Shown: positions 26,801 through 38,564 of the stretch, piece after piece
How positions within the stretch are numbered: the stretch's first letter is position 1
Layout of the letters: each line of letters opens with the position of its first letter
Assembly: GCF_030052815.1 (NCBI RefSeq)
Contig: NC_079507.1
Coordinates: forward strand, 64,745,144 to 64,809,143
DNA from: Hevea brasiliensis
Lineage: Eukaryota > Streptophyta > Magnoliopsida > Malpighiales > Euphorbiaceae
DNA length: 64,000 bases
Reading direction: 5' to 3'
Notes under the pieces: generated by a model
Told to the model about the DNA's origin: nothing
Seen by the model: only the letters and a program-made list of their open reading frames with translations
The model's database searches: none
Program-made: the position numbers and the translations under genes

Positions 26801-29702
26801 ACTACTTTTATGCAATAGATTTCCATGTCTAGATACTTCAATGTTCTTTTGTTTTAATCACCATGTTGTACTACACAGTTGATAAAAAGATATGGATGAC
26901 TTCATTTAGGTCCTAATTGTTGTTACAATGTGAAAATCAATGGTACGCACATTGAGTAAAACCTTGATTGAATGGAATAACAAATTGAGTTTTATGCAGT
27001 GGATGCTTTCTGAATATTTTTTAACCTGTTGAGATGTAGAACCTTTGCTTGATTTACATTCTTTCTGTTGTTTGGATGAAGAAAAATTATGATATTATAG
27101 TGTCCTCATTTGCTTTGCAGGTAGTGAAGAAGTCAGTCAAACTGCATAGAATGACTTATCATCTAGTTGAAGACTGTGGCCTGTTTCCATGGTTATCATA
27201 TATAATCTCGATCTCCAGTGGGCTGTTAGATGAAAAGAACAGTTTTTCTACACTGCAGTTGGTTGTGGCCGTAAAGGTAGTTGCTAGTTTTCTTATCTTC
27301 TTGTTTGGACCTTATTGTTTGTCGTGTGAAGTTTTCTGTTCCATAACCTATATCATTTTTGTTCCTCAGGAATCTCATCATTAAGGTATCCCTGTTTCAC
27401 AAAATTAATGCCATAGATAAGATTTTTGCAGATACAGCCCTTGACCTGCATTAGCTAGAGAATAATTGTGTGCATTAGCCATTATTCTAGGTTATATAAG
27501 CACATGTACTATATGCTCTGTGTGTAAGTTATGATAGAGAATAAATGCATTATTTCTAACTTCACTTTTTAATTCCTTTTAGGTTGCATCTGATATTATT
27601 TCATTCAGAGACATCAACCAGTGGTTGCAAGACTGTGCTCTTGAGCAGCTAATGGAACTTTCATCTAATCTGTACAAACTCCTAGTTGGTGGCTTGGAGT
27701 TGATAAAGGAAAATGTTTCATTGATTGATTCAATTCTACAGATAATGACGTTAACATTGAAGATATCGCAGAAAAGGAAGATTTATCAACCTCATTTTAC
27801 TTTATCGATGGAGGGTTTATTTCGAATATATCAGACTCTAGATGCATGTGATACTTCAAGATCTAGTTCAAATGCAGAGTTTGGGCTTCAAACCATACTT
27901 ATGAGCACACCTCCAGTTGACATTTTTTACATGGTCTCTCTCTTTCTCTCCATAAATTTACATGCACTTGATGGTCTGAAATGCACATGTAGGTAGCTGA
28001 AAACTTAGAAAGAGGAAAACAAGATAGAAGTAGGTTTTATGATAATTTAGCTACAGTTCTTGGAAAAAAAAAAAAGAGAACAAAAAAAGCAGGTCAGTAG
28101 TGCCTGTTTAATGGCTTGCAATCAGGATTGTCCGAAAGTGGATTTATTAGATGTAAATCAATCTATGCATTTCCCATTTTAGTTCAATTTTTATATATTG
28201 CTATGCAAAATCTGACATTTACCTTATGCTTGTTCTGTTTAAGTAAATCTTCTGTTAAATGTGTTTTGCAGAATAAGGAAAAGCTTTCAGGTTTCCTTAT
28301 GTGGGCACTTTCTACTGCCTTGAAGTCTGATTCGCTGAAAATATTTCACCATAAAGTCAGTCTGATGATCATCTCAGAGGAAACACCATCCGATGAGACT
28401 TTGATCTCAAAACTCTTACGTTGGCTTGTTGCTGCTGTCATTCTTGGGAAGCTTTATTGGAAGCTTAATGATGTAAATTCCAAATATTCAGAAAAATCAA
28501 GCTCAAAATCGTTGCAGTCCTTTCTGGAATATGTAGAAATGGCACACGGAGGAAGGAACAACTGTAAATTTGACTGTGAAGAGGTATTAGCTGCGACAAT
28601 AATTTTCCTTCAACAGCTTATTGGTTCAAATAGCAGAGTGCTTTCTTCAGTTGTTTCTGCACTATGTCTTTGTGGTCCTTTCAAACATTCAGGTATGCTA
28701 GTTTAATTGTTTTCTTTTACTTGTCTGTTTGTATGCTAGCTTCTTCGACCTGGAAGTTATCTTAATTCTCTTTTGTTTTGGACAATTAAGTTTTCATCAA
28801 CATTCATCTATATATTTATTTATGTTGAATCTGGATCAGATTTCATGCATGATAATGGAACTGCTATGGTATCACTGTTGTCAAAAGTTCGTTGCCCCAC
28901 TGAAGCCAATCCTGAATGGAGATGGTAATATAATTTTCCTTGCTGCTCTTCCCCCTCCCTTTGCTTATGAGTTGATCTCTTTTGTGCAAAGTAGATGGCT
29001 CCCTAGTATGGATTGATAATTTTTGCATGAGTGGATGCAGACTCTTTAACCAATATTATATCAGCATGTTAACCTGAAGTAAATGTTTAGTTGGTCACTT
29101 CAAGTGAGAAAAATGAATGCATAATTTGATCAGAAACTTGTGTTTGCTCTTTGGAATCAGACTGCTGATATTTTCTCATGTATCACGGAAAACTTAATCT
29201 TATTTATTTTTGTTTCTTAAGATTGAATGAATTTTCAAATTTTGATGAATATATTTGTGGTGAAAAGTACAAAGATGAGTCAGAAATTTACTTCTTGTGA
29301 GAGCTGTCTTGTAACCTTGTAGACGGAAAAGATGTTTATCTTTTATATGATATCTAGTTACTATTCTGCAATTTCTAGATGTCCCTGTTAAAGGGGGAAA
29401 AAAAATCCACTGAATTTTTGGCCTGATGAACAAAAAAGATATGATATTTGGGTGTTTCAGGAAACTAAATTGCTCCTCCATGTTATTTATGCAGGTCATT
29501 CTACCAACCTTGGAGGGATCGTTCATTAGAAATGACTGATATAGAGAAGATGGATGAGCATAATGCTTGTCAATCTCTGATGGTGATAATGTCAAATGTT
29601 CATGGAAAGAAACCATTAGATTCAGAAGTTTTGTCATGTCAAGTTATAGGAAATACTAATGTCTTCGAATGGGAGAGAAGTATTATTGAGAAGCCTAACT
29701 GA
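16081..29702 (+). CDS. URB1: URB1/Npa1 nucleolar pre-ribosome assembly factor
   Basis: Fourteen exons close in one frame of about 2600 residues: 16081-16150, 16574-17699, 17849-18581, 19789-20284, 21050-21201, 21274-24657, 24761-24973, 25786-25989, 26098-26301, 27121-27276, 27583-27933, 28272-28692, 28840-28924 and 29495-29702. URB1 (yeast Npa1) acts in the nucleolus in early 60S subunit assembly; the Arabidopsis counterpart is an EMBRYO DEFECTIVE gene (At4g27010, from memory). The Npa1 domain lies at about residues 60-400 (SELVGALKLREGKPGMSYIL region). The C-terminal URB1 domain begins near residue 1995 (ILRFSIHILSMGYIEPVEF, then GLGLLAVAFVS) and runs to about 2200. A Lys/Arg-rich patch near residues 540-570 could be a nuclear signal. 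Length matches the plant family. The exon 2 donor (GTCAGA) is weak but restores the conserved Trp-Phe junction. Introns carry a trinucleotide repeat (intron 2) and a G-tract (intron 4). The telo-box suggests co-regulation with ribosomal genes. Confidence 0.9.
17764..17833. repeat. Trinucleotide microsatellite in URB1 intron 2
   Basis: Mixed TCA/ATG/ATC repeats (17764-17802) pass into a long (ATT)n run ending near 17832, 16 bp before the exon 3 acceptor. Length change here could affect splicing. Confidence 0.85.
20552..20596 (+). repeat. G-rich tract, G-quadruplex candidate, in URB1 intron 4
   Basis: Thirteen Gs (20552-20564) are followed by runs of 5, 3, 4 and 3 Gs separated by single T or C, then further GG and GGGG. 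It lies on the transcribed-sense strand inside the intron 20285-21049. It is flanked by GC-rich sequence (GCGGCCCGCCC on the left) partly complementary to the GGGCGGGC on the right. It sits in a mixed-composition insert of about 300 bp, perhaps a transposon. Confidence 0.75.
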
Positions 29703-31619
29703 GGCAAATATAATTCACTTTCAAAAGTAAATGCAGTCAAAATTTTGTGAGTCAATCTTGTGCAAATCATTTTTTTTTGTTTAATTATTCGGCTAATTAG
29801 ATTGCAAAGAAAATTAATAAACACCGAGTGGAATTTTCACTGATTGAGAACTTGAAATAAGTTTGCTCTGATTGCTAAAATTGTTGGAGGTTTTCTATAG
29901 TTACCTTCCATTATGTGATAGTCTACTGTGGTTTTATTCAGTCCCAATTGGACTGAACTTGTGCACCGTACGCGTCCCTTGGCAATAAATGAAACGCAAG
30001 TTAATAGAAAAACCTGGTATGCGAGTTTATATAAAAAAAGAAAAACTTGCATTATCAAATTCTCTTTCGAATATTATTCTTTTTAATAATTTTTATTATA
30101 AATATGATAAATATCATAATTAACAAATAAAATTTAAATTTAAAATTTTTCTATTTCTTATGATTTCTTTGAAAGTTTAGTCCTTTCTTTTATCCATAAA
30201 CTGAAGTTTCTTAATGATACACAATTTATTTTCTACTTTTTTAACGCTTTCTTTAAAAGTTTAGCCCTCTGTTTTATCCAGGAACTTAGGTATGCTAATG
30301 AATCACAATTTAACTATAAAATTATGAATTTTCAGTATAATTTTAAACTTTTCTTATTGCACTTTTTTTTTAATTTTTTTATCGAAGTTATTACAATTTA
30401 ATCTCTAACATTCTACAATAGATTACATAATATTTTTCTCTACAGGTTACATTTTTCAATAATAATAATAATAATAATAGCAGTAGCGTAGTCTTAGTTT
30501 CTTTTTGTCATTAACCCAAAAAGTAAGATTTCAAAAGAAGGTAATGTGGATTGTCATAAAGCTCGTAGGAGTGTTCTAAAATTTGGATCAATCTGAGGGA
30601 TCGTATCGATTTTTTTATTGAATTTGATGAAAAGTTAATCCCAAAAAAATTGAATGATTTAATGGTTAAATTACTAACTCTTTGACCCAATATCCTATTT
30701 GTCCGGGCTGATTTGAATTTTTTTTTTAAATTAAAAATTTATATTTAGTCATTTATATTTAAATATTTTATATCAATTTTAAACTTAATTAAACATTAAA
30801 ATTCAAATTGATATTTTAATATCAAAGTATTTAAATTTATATTTTATAAATGAATAAAATATTATTTAATTATTATGTTTTAATTTATAATAATATAAGA
30901 AATTTTATAAAATGGTATGTTATTTTCTATTTTTAATATATAATTAATATTTCATAAATATTAAGAAGATAGTTATTTATTTATAAAAATATTTTTTATT
31001 TTATATATTAATTATAAATTTTGACAGTAAAAATATTTAAATTTATATTTTTTAATATTTTCAAATAAAATTTAAAAATATTATTAAAATATATTTACAT
31101 ATAAACTAATAAATATTGAAATATTAATTTTAAAGTTAAATTTTAGTTTATTAAACTTATTTAATATATTAATAAGTATAGTATTTAATTAATATATATT
31201 TAATTAATTTTTAATGATATATTTATTAAGTTATTGATTCAGTGATTAAATCAGTGACTCAATCTTTTAGCCAGGTCAAATTTTAAAATAGATTTAATGA
31301 TTATTAAGAGTTGCCCTTTGAAAAAGCACATAGCTAATAATAATTTTAATATATAAAATATTTTTAATTTTAATATGTAAAAATAAAATAATATTTTAAT
31401 TTTATTATTAATTATTTTATATTTTATTTTTATTAGTTTTATAGAAACTAAGTTTCTATCTCTTAAATTTTTATTAAGATTTCATAACAAAAATATTTAA
31501 AAAATGTAATAATATAATAAAAATATTAATTAAATATATAAAATTATTTGAAATTGGTTAAATTAATATCTTAATCATAATTAAATAATTAATTAATAAA
31601 AACAAGAAAATTTAAAGAC

Positions 31620-31675
<56 letters not shown>

Positions 31676-32700
31676 GATTAAAAAAATTGTTGTTTTAACA
31701 TGATTAATATTAATCAAAATAATAATATTAATTATTTATTAATTACATTATAAAAAATATTAAGAAAATAATGAAAATTAAATTTTAATATAAATTTCTT
31801 GTTTACCAACCCTAAGTAAATAAAATTTTATTTTATTTTCCAATAATTCATTATATATATATATATAGAGAGGAAAAACTTTTAAGCATCACTGCTTTTT
31901 ATAATATAATTTAATTATTTTATTAATTTTTAAAATATATAATTCTTAAGTTCTTATAATTAAAAAAAATTTTAAAAATTTTAAAAACATTAAATAAAAA
32001 TTTTATAAAATTTTAATAATTAAATATATCTAATATTAGACATTTATTCATGAAAATTAAGATAAAAATGCCTAAAAGGAAAATAAAAAGAAATTAAATA
32101 AAAAATAAAATTAAATACTTAACATAAAAAATAATAATTACTATGATTATAAAATTTGATAAATGCCATGTGGGAACACTAATAGAAAACCTATGTACAT
32201 AGCAATATCAAGAAAAATTTTATTTGCTTTATATATATTAATAAATAAATATATAGATTAGCATAAACTTACTTTATATCTTAAATAATTATAAAAAATA
32301 TTATAAATAAAAAAGCAATTATTACATTTTTATTTAAAAATTGAAATTAATTCATTTTAAATATATTATTAATTAATAAATTTTATTATTTTTTTATTTA
32401 CAATATTTAAAGTTGATTATAAAAATTTTGAGAGTTGAATAAGTACTGAAATAATATGTTTAACTGTAATAATATGAAATTATTTAAATAATATTATGTA
32501 CATTAATTATCTGTAAATAGGTTTAATGTAAGAGATGATTAAATAAATAATATTATAATAATAATGTAAAATATTTTCTAAAAGTCAATTTACGTTTGAA
32601 ATGGTAAGAACTATATAAATTATATATTTAATATTTGTTAATTTAAATATATTATAATAATTAAAATTAAAAAAAATTTAAATCATTTACATGTGGAAGT
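29703..32700. other. URB1 3' flank and A+T-rich intergenic DNA
   Basis: 29703 to about 30060 is probably the URB1 3' UTR and flank. From 30060 to 32700 the DNA is extremely A+T-rich. Two related segments (about 30650-30720 and 31220-31300, roughly inverted) suggest a MITE of about 650 bp, but the ends could not be fixed. No gene is seen. Confidence 0.45.
31622..31670. repeat. (TA)n microsatellite
   Basis: About 24 uninterrupted TA units in A+T-rich intergenic DNA. A shorter ATAT run recurs near 31851-31866. Confidence 0.95.
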
Positions 32701-32961
32701 ACTATGAGAACTATATATATGCATATATATATTCTCGGATAACTATAACATGAGCTCATATGGGAAAGCGTTCGAATTGCCAAATTTGGCAAAGTCCTCA
32801 AATTAGCAGTCAAGGTTAAAATCTGGAAAAGGTCATCCAATGGTCAATCAAAAAGCGGACAATAGGTGTAATAGCGAACCAGAGAATCTGAGCTCCAAGG
32901 ACGGTTTATGGTAAATGCATGGAACGCGGAGCAAGATGAGTACAGGAAACACAAGGCCCCA

Positions 32962-33007
32962 TGTGTAAATGTACGCGTGAGTCTTGTGTAAATGTATGCG
33001 TGAGTCT
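32962..33007 (+). repeat. 23-bp tandem duplication upstream of the PP2C gene
   Basis: Two adjacent 23-bp units (32962-32984 and 32985-33007) differ at one base. Each contains TGTGTAAATGTA and GCGTGAGTCT; the first copy has ACGCGT. They lie about 190 bp before the PP2C start codon, in the leader or core promoter. Confidence 0.85.
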
Positions 33008-33197
33008 TTCTTAGTTGTCAACTGTTGGGAGATCCTCATCTGCTCCATTTTACACTCGTCTCTCTCAGCTTTCCTCCTCCTCCTCCTCCTCTTCATCCCT
33101 TGTCTTGTCTTTTTTTCTTTCTTGGCCACTGTGATATTGCTTCCATATCCATTGCTATCCAAATTCCATATATATTATTAGCTCTACCCTCAAAGCA

Positions 33198-36100
33198 ATG
33201 ACTGGTAGAGAGATCCTACACAAGATGAAGGTACTTCTGATCTTATGAATCTATTTTTATGTTATTTCTTGAATCTTGATTATTCTGTACAGAGAAATTT
33301 GTTTGTTTGTTTGTTTGTTTGTTCTGTTTTTTATTGGTGAGTTAGAATGTATGTGCTTGAGATTGAATTGGGTGATTGTTAGATTTGTGCCATTGTTTGA
33401 GATCACATCCAGAAAGGTTGCAGTTAGTGTTATTATCAAGAACTTATATAGCTCCATGTCTCCATTGTGATGTGATTCATTTTTAAGAAAACCTTGGCGC
33501 CCTGCTGATAAAGGGCTGTTTTCTCCACTGCTTTAATCTCAAGAAATAAGTGTGAAGGATTTGGTCTATTCGAGCCTAGATTCTTAAAATCCTTCTAGTA
33601 AGAGATTGTGTTTCTGGGAAAAGCTAGTTAATAGGTGACTTTTGTTTCCTGAAAAACCTGAAACCACATTCAAGTCCGAGAATAAACATCAAAAATTGAT
33701 GTGAACTCTCTTTTTTAAGTGATAAATTTGATTTCTTGCTGATGGCATGTGATTTTTTTATAATCACAAAAAAAAAAGGTAGTAGATTTCAATCTTGACC
33801 ATTGAACCATTTACAGATGAGGTAATTTTAGAACATATTATCATGCAGCATACACCAGGAGTTATTATATCTTTAAATTAATCAGGAGCCAAGAACATGC
33901 CATTTTCCATTTTACTTCCAATGGCCTCCCTTTATTTGTCCATGTTCTGTCCTATTTACAGTTGTGGTGTTTTCTTGGATGGACATTCTCCTACGAGCGT
34001 TAAACAAGGATAGGAGTGGAAATTTTTAGATTTCTGGAAGTGCTATATTTTAGCTGGCTTTGCCGGTTTGTTTGACTGTGTTTGATACTTGAGTATGCTT
34101 CAACTTTCCACTAGAACATTTTTTCATGTGAATTACCAGTTTGAATGTGCATATCACAGGAAAAAGTTGGATTAGGTTCATCTGCAGACTCTGGAAAGGG
34201 CAAGAGCAAGATATCAAAGAATGTAACCCATGGCTATCACTTAGTGAAGGGAAAATCACATCATGCCATGGAAGATTATATTGTTGCACAATTTAAGCAA
34301 GTTGATGACAATGAACTTGGCTTGTTTGCAATATTTGATGGTCATCTGAGCCATATTATTCCTGATTACTTGCGATCGAATTTGTTTGACAATATCTTAA
34401 AAGAGGTAAAGCATGTTGTTTGCATTCTGTACTGTTTTCCGTTCATGCTGCTTTTGAACTTCTTAAATCTTATTTACTGTAGTCACCGTTTTACTTTTTG
34501 GATACCTCCCTCTCCACCAAAATCACCTGATCTAGCCTAGGTTGCAATAGTTATGAACTTTGAACTGTACCTTTGGGTCTCTCTCTCTCTCTCTCTCTCT
34601 TCTAGGCTTAAACTTTGAACTAGATGTAGTGCAATATGGAACGTAGAATTGCCATTTCAATTCAAATTGTATAAGTCTTACTTCAAATATAGACTTCATA
34701 ATTTTTGAAGTCTACAAATAGATCCTCAGTTTATCATCCTTTTCTTTTTTTTTTTTCTTTCTATTAATTTTTTTGTTTGCCAGATTAAAGTTCCATTTGT
34801 TTTAGAGAAACTAATGTCCTGTAAATATTTTCTACTATTTGGTCGTTACACTGAAAATCAATCGAACTTATTTCTGGCATTTGGAATATTGGGAAACGAA
34901 TAGTTTGCTTTAACAACAAAAGAACGTGAGAATGTTTTAACCTGGATTAGAGGCTTCTGTATTTTCTTTGATAAAGAAGCTCGTGAGTGTGTATGGACCT
35001 AGAGGATTATGTGTTTTCCAACTTGGTTTAATCTACTTCAACAGGAGAAAATTATACAAAAAAGAAGGTAATTACTATGGCCAATGGCAACTGCCAACTA
35101 CTTGTGATGATTGGCGGTAGTTAGACTGGTGGGTATTTTTTTTTCGTGTTTGTTATAATTGGCTTCGACTTGCACTTGAACTCGAGATCTAAATTTTATT
35201 ATCTTATTTACTTACATGCGTTTTGTTTTTATTGAAGTCCAGAAATTGACTTTCCATTTTCAAGCTCTCTAGATTAGGAAAGCACTTTTCATTAGTTAAT
35301 TTTCGCGAATGCCTGAAACACTAGAAGATGCAAAGAATGTTTTATCAAAACATTCTCCATGAAATAGATGGAGTATGAGAATGATTACTAATGTTCATTC
35401 TTGTTCTTTCAGCATGCAGTTGGCATAGCTAAAATTGAGGAAATAAACTTTTTTTTTCTTTTTAAATTTTCCTGCAAGTAGCCAGACTTCTGGACAGAGC
35501 CAGAAAATGCCATGAGGAGAGCATATCGCATAACTGATACTACTATTTTGGACCAAGCAGCTGATTTTGGTAAAGGGGGTTCGACTGCTGTCACAGCAAT
35601 ATTAATCAACTGTCAGATGCTGGTAGTAGCCAACGTTGGTGATTCTCGAGCTGTGATTTGCAAGAATGGCGTTGCTAAACAACTGTCAGTTGATCATGAG
35701 CCAAGTGTAGAAAGGGAGGAAATTGAGAACAGGGGTGGTTTTGTGTCAAACTTTCCAGGTAAGAACTTCCTCGAGCTTTCTGTTGCACATATATCAAACT
35801 GGTGACATTCTTTGTTTCTTTATAATACTAACCAATCATGCATGGTTGCACCCTTCTCCTTTCTGCTTTTTTTTTTTTTTTTTCATGGGTGTGACGTTTA
35901 CGTGCCATTAACTGTCGGCCGTATGTTGGGTGTTAACTGTGTGGGTTTCTAGACAAAATATTCAATTTAGTATTATAATTATTGAGATGTTCAATTTAAT
36001 TTATTTTTAAATTTTTATTTAATTTAATTTAAAATTTTCAATTCAAACTTAATTTTATGATAATTTTTTTTATTATTTAATTTAAATTTAAAATTAAGAA

Positions 36101-36727
36101 ATTAAATTTTTTGATTAAATTTTTAAATTTTTTAATTTAAATTTAAAAATAAAAATTTTAATTTTTTAATTTTATTAATTGTTGGACTAAATTAAGTTAA
36201 AATTGAAAATTTTAAATTAAATTAAATAAAAAATTGAAAATGAATTAAATTAAATTTTGCTTTAGGCCGCAGTAAACTATAATATTTATGAATTCAGGGG
36301 ATGTTCCCCGAGTTGATGGGCAATTGGCGGTGGCGAGGGCATTTGGTGACAAGAGCTTGAAAGAACATCTCAGCTCAGAGCCGGATGTAACGAAGGAAAT
36401 GATCGATGATGATACAGATTTTATTATCTTAGCTAGTGATGGGTTGTGGAAGGTTAGTCCTATTGGGAGCTTTCATTAGAATAACCTTAAATTATTTCTT
36501 CCTCTTCTTCCTTTTTTTTTTTTTTTTAAAAAAAATCACGAAAATTGGAAAAAGTATTTAAGTAAGATCTGTTTTTGGCATGGTGCTAGGTAATGTCAAA
36601 CCAAGAAGCAGCAGATGCTATCAAGAACATAAAGGATGCTCGTTCTGCAGCGAAACACCTTACTGAAGAGGCACTTAATAGGAAGAGCACAGATGACATT
36701 TCCTGCGTAGTTGTAAAATTTCTGTGA
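33198..36727 (+). CDS. Plant protein phosphatase 2C (PP2C), clade F-like
   Basis: Five exons, 33198-33230, 34160-34405, 35482-35758, 36298-36452 and 36590-36727, give 282 residues, a normal length for small plant PP2Cs. It should remove phosphate from Ser/Thr using two Mn/Mg ions. Motifs in order: E49-D50 (HAMEDY), D71-G72-H73 (FAIFDGHLSH), GGSTA 125-129, NVGDSRAV 144-151, DHEP 164-167, GQLAVARAFGD 193-203, ASDGLW 231-236 with D233, and D272-D273 (STDDIS). All metal-binding acidic residues are present, so it should be active. No ABA-type regulatory extension is present. It most resembles Arabidopsis At4g28400 and PIA1/PAPP2C-type enzymes of the cytosol and nucleus. Intron 3 is largely a MITE, and a Mutator-like element lies 280 bp downstream. 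Confidence 0.92.
35951..36268. mobile_element. MITE-like inverted-repeat element in PP2C intron 3
   Basis: The two halves are imperfect reverse complements. A left-half segment around 36020-36060 (ending TAAAATTTTCAATTC) is mirrored by 36200-36240. The outer ends are also related. About 318 bp of the 539-bp intron is this element, and its right edge lies about 30 bp from the acceptor of exon 4. There is no coding capacity. Superfamily is not determined. Confidence 0.55.
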
Positions 36728-37006
36728 TCTCTGGATTTCTCTTGGCATTTTTGTTTGATATGAAATTTCCCATAATAGCTGTAGCTAGCCCTGCTACACT
36801 AATAAACCTCATGCATATTTTCTGCCATTTTGCTTGATGTTCTTGGATTATAGAATTTACGGTTATGTTAATTAATTAATAAAATTAGTTAAATATCTAG
36901 ATATTTTATTTAAAAAAATAACATGTTTTAAGAATTTTCAAATTTTTAAGAAAATGCTGTACATGAAAAAAAGAAAGGTATTTCAGTCATGAACATGAAA
37001 AAAAAA
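36728..37006. other. PP2C 3' flank
   Basis: The probable 3' UTR of the PP2C gene, with an ATAATAGC/AATAAA-like stretch near 36770-36805. It ends in the nine-A run that abuts the downstream transposon. Confidence 0.5.
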
Positions 37007-37190
37007 GAAAAAATTGCAAAAAAATATCACGTGGTTACATTCATTTTCACTTGAATCTATGGTTTACTTTGTAATTAAGTAGTACTATGAGGTTTTAGTC
37101 CGTTAGCAAATCAAGACTTTTCATTATTTCTTATTAGTCGCATGTTGACATGGATTAAAATAGTAATATTATATTATTTTAAAATACTTT
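37007..37190 (+). repeat. Left terminal inverted repeat of the Pack-MULE
   Basis: Reads inward and matches the reverse complement of 38565-38747 with scattered mismatches and small indels. The matching continues to the TGGATTAAAATAGTAATATTAT region near 37150-37180. Confidence 0.75.
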
Positions 37191-37421
37191 TCAATAATTA
37201 AAAATTAAAAAAAAATGAAAAAAAAAGTAGATGCACCTCATCCTTCTCTCATCATCACTGGCACCCACTCTCCTCATCGTTAATGGCAGAACTTAAAATT
37301 TTAAACTAAAGTAGAATTAAACTAAAGCTTTAAAGTGGAATTATACTAAAGTTTTAGTTTATTGATGAATGACTTTCTTTCTATCAAGAAGTTAAGCAAA
37401 AACCTAAAAAACTATATATGT

Positions 37422-37700
37422 TTATTTCTTACCGGTAGTGGTGATGAAGAGGTCCAAAACGATGGCTTTAGTCATCGAGTGAACGACTTTGATTTTTTTA
37501 TTTCTTACTTGAACCTTTAATGACACTTGATTCTCCAAGCTTATCATCATTGCAAATCTATCACATCTGGGACTAGGAGGCTCATTTTCAAAACCAAATT
37601 CATCATCACTACAAGTGAACACGTTATCCTTTTATCTTAATTTTTTGTGCTCCTTGTAAATCACATAGCCTTTAGGATCAAGCTTTTTTCTACATTGAAT
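37422..37700 (-). other. Unidentified captured segment inside the Pack-MULE
   Basis: The minus strand is open from about 37640 to 37422 and is of mixed composition unlike the flanking A/T-rich DNA. It includes CSDDEFGFENEPPSPRCDRF. I do not recognise a family. It may be a second captured gene fragment, or 3' sequence unrelated to SAMDC. Confidence 0.3.
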
Positions 37701-37754
37701 ATAACTTCTACTAATTTTCTAGAATAATGAATTAAAAAAAAAAGAGAGCAACAA

Positions 37755-37964
37755 CTAAGAAAGAACATAAGAATCAACATGATCATTTGAAAGTGAATTA
37801 ACAATAGTGCATGTAGTTGGTTTGAGAATCTCATCTACTTGAGATTTGGATAGAGATCGAAGGCCCATCCCTCCAAGATCAGTAAAGAAGCTAGGCTCAG
37901 AAAAGGATACTTCAAGCCTCTTTTCATAGCCTTCAAATCCAATAGCAGAGACAAGCAAGATCAT
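37755..37964 (-). pseudogene. Truncated S-adenosylmethionine decarboxylase (SAMDC) N-terminus
   Basis: The ATG at 37964 opens 69 codons that match the start of plant [35 protein letters not shown], and [18 protein letters not shown]. Intact SAMDC is a proenzyme of about 350 residues that makes decarboxylated AdoMet for polyamine synthesis. It cuts itself at the Ser after YVLSE. Here a TAG follows YVLS, exactly before that site, and the downstream sequence is unrelated. The product therefore lacks the cleavage serine and the catalytic core, and cannot be an enzyme. No frameshift occurs in the 69 codons, so the capture is fairly recent or this piece has been kept. It lies antisense to the PP2C gene, within the Pack-MULE. 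Confidence 0.85.
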
Positions 37965-38108
37965 CTTGCCTCAAAAGAATAAATAAGAATTCTCATCCTA
38001 AGAATTCTAGAGGATGAGAATGAGGGATCGAGCAAAGTAGAAAAGAAATGTAGACTACAGGCAATAAAAATATACGAAAGAGCTGCAAGGGTCAACACTT
38101 AGAAGATC

Positions 38109-38262
38109 TTAGGATGACTTTAGCACACATTTAAAGTAAGAAGCACATCAAAAGTTCTTGATTCCACTTTGGGGCTGAACATCTTCAATGCTGTAACCAA
38201 GAGAAGCTTTATAAAATAAGGTTTACTACTGCTAGACTCTTTCTTACACCTTTGGATTTCAT
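38109..38262 (-). pseudogene. Relic of the conserved SAMDC upstream peptide ORF
   Basis: 144 bp upstream of the SAMDC fragment, the minus strand reads ATG with MKSKG-like codons (from 38262). After small shifts it reads LFYKASLGYSIEDVQP with SGIKNF, then CASYFKCVLKSS up to 38109. This matches the C-terminal part of the conserved ~50-residue uORF that controls SAMDC translation by polyamines in plants. It is broken by at least one frameshift near 38220-38240 and by a TGA at 38148-38150. Order and spacing are those of a normal SAMDC leader, so leader and main ORF were captured together. Confidence 0.75.
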
Positions 38263-38440
38263 TAGATCATTCAGTCTTTGGAATGTTGTGTTGCAGAGCA
38301 ACCAAGAGGGTAGCAACCTATAGAATGCTTATAGAGCGATAAAATAAGGACAGCAAATCATAGGCACACCAACAAAGAGCTCCAAACAAAAACACCTACC
38401 AAATGCCTTATGTTGTCCTAAAAGAATGTGTGCATGTGTG

Positions 38441-38476
<36 letters not shown>

Positions 38477-38564
38477 GTAGATGCCTAGGATAAGGTATTG
38501 AGTGAAATGGGAAGATTGGACTTTAGATTTACATTGAGAATTTAGAGAAGGTTTGATATAAAAA

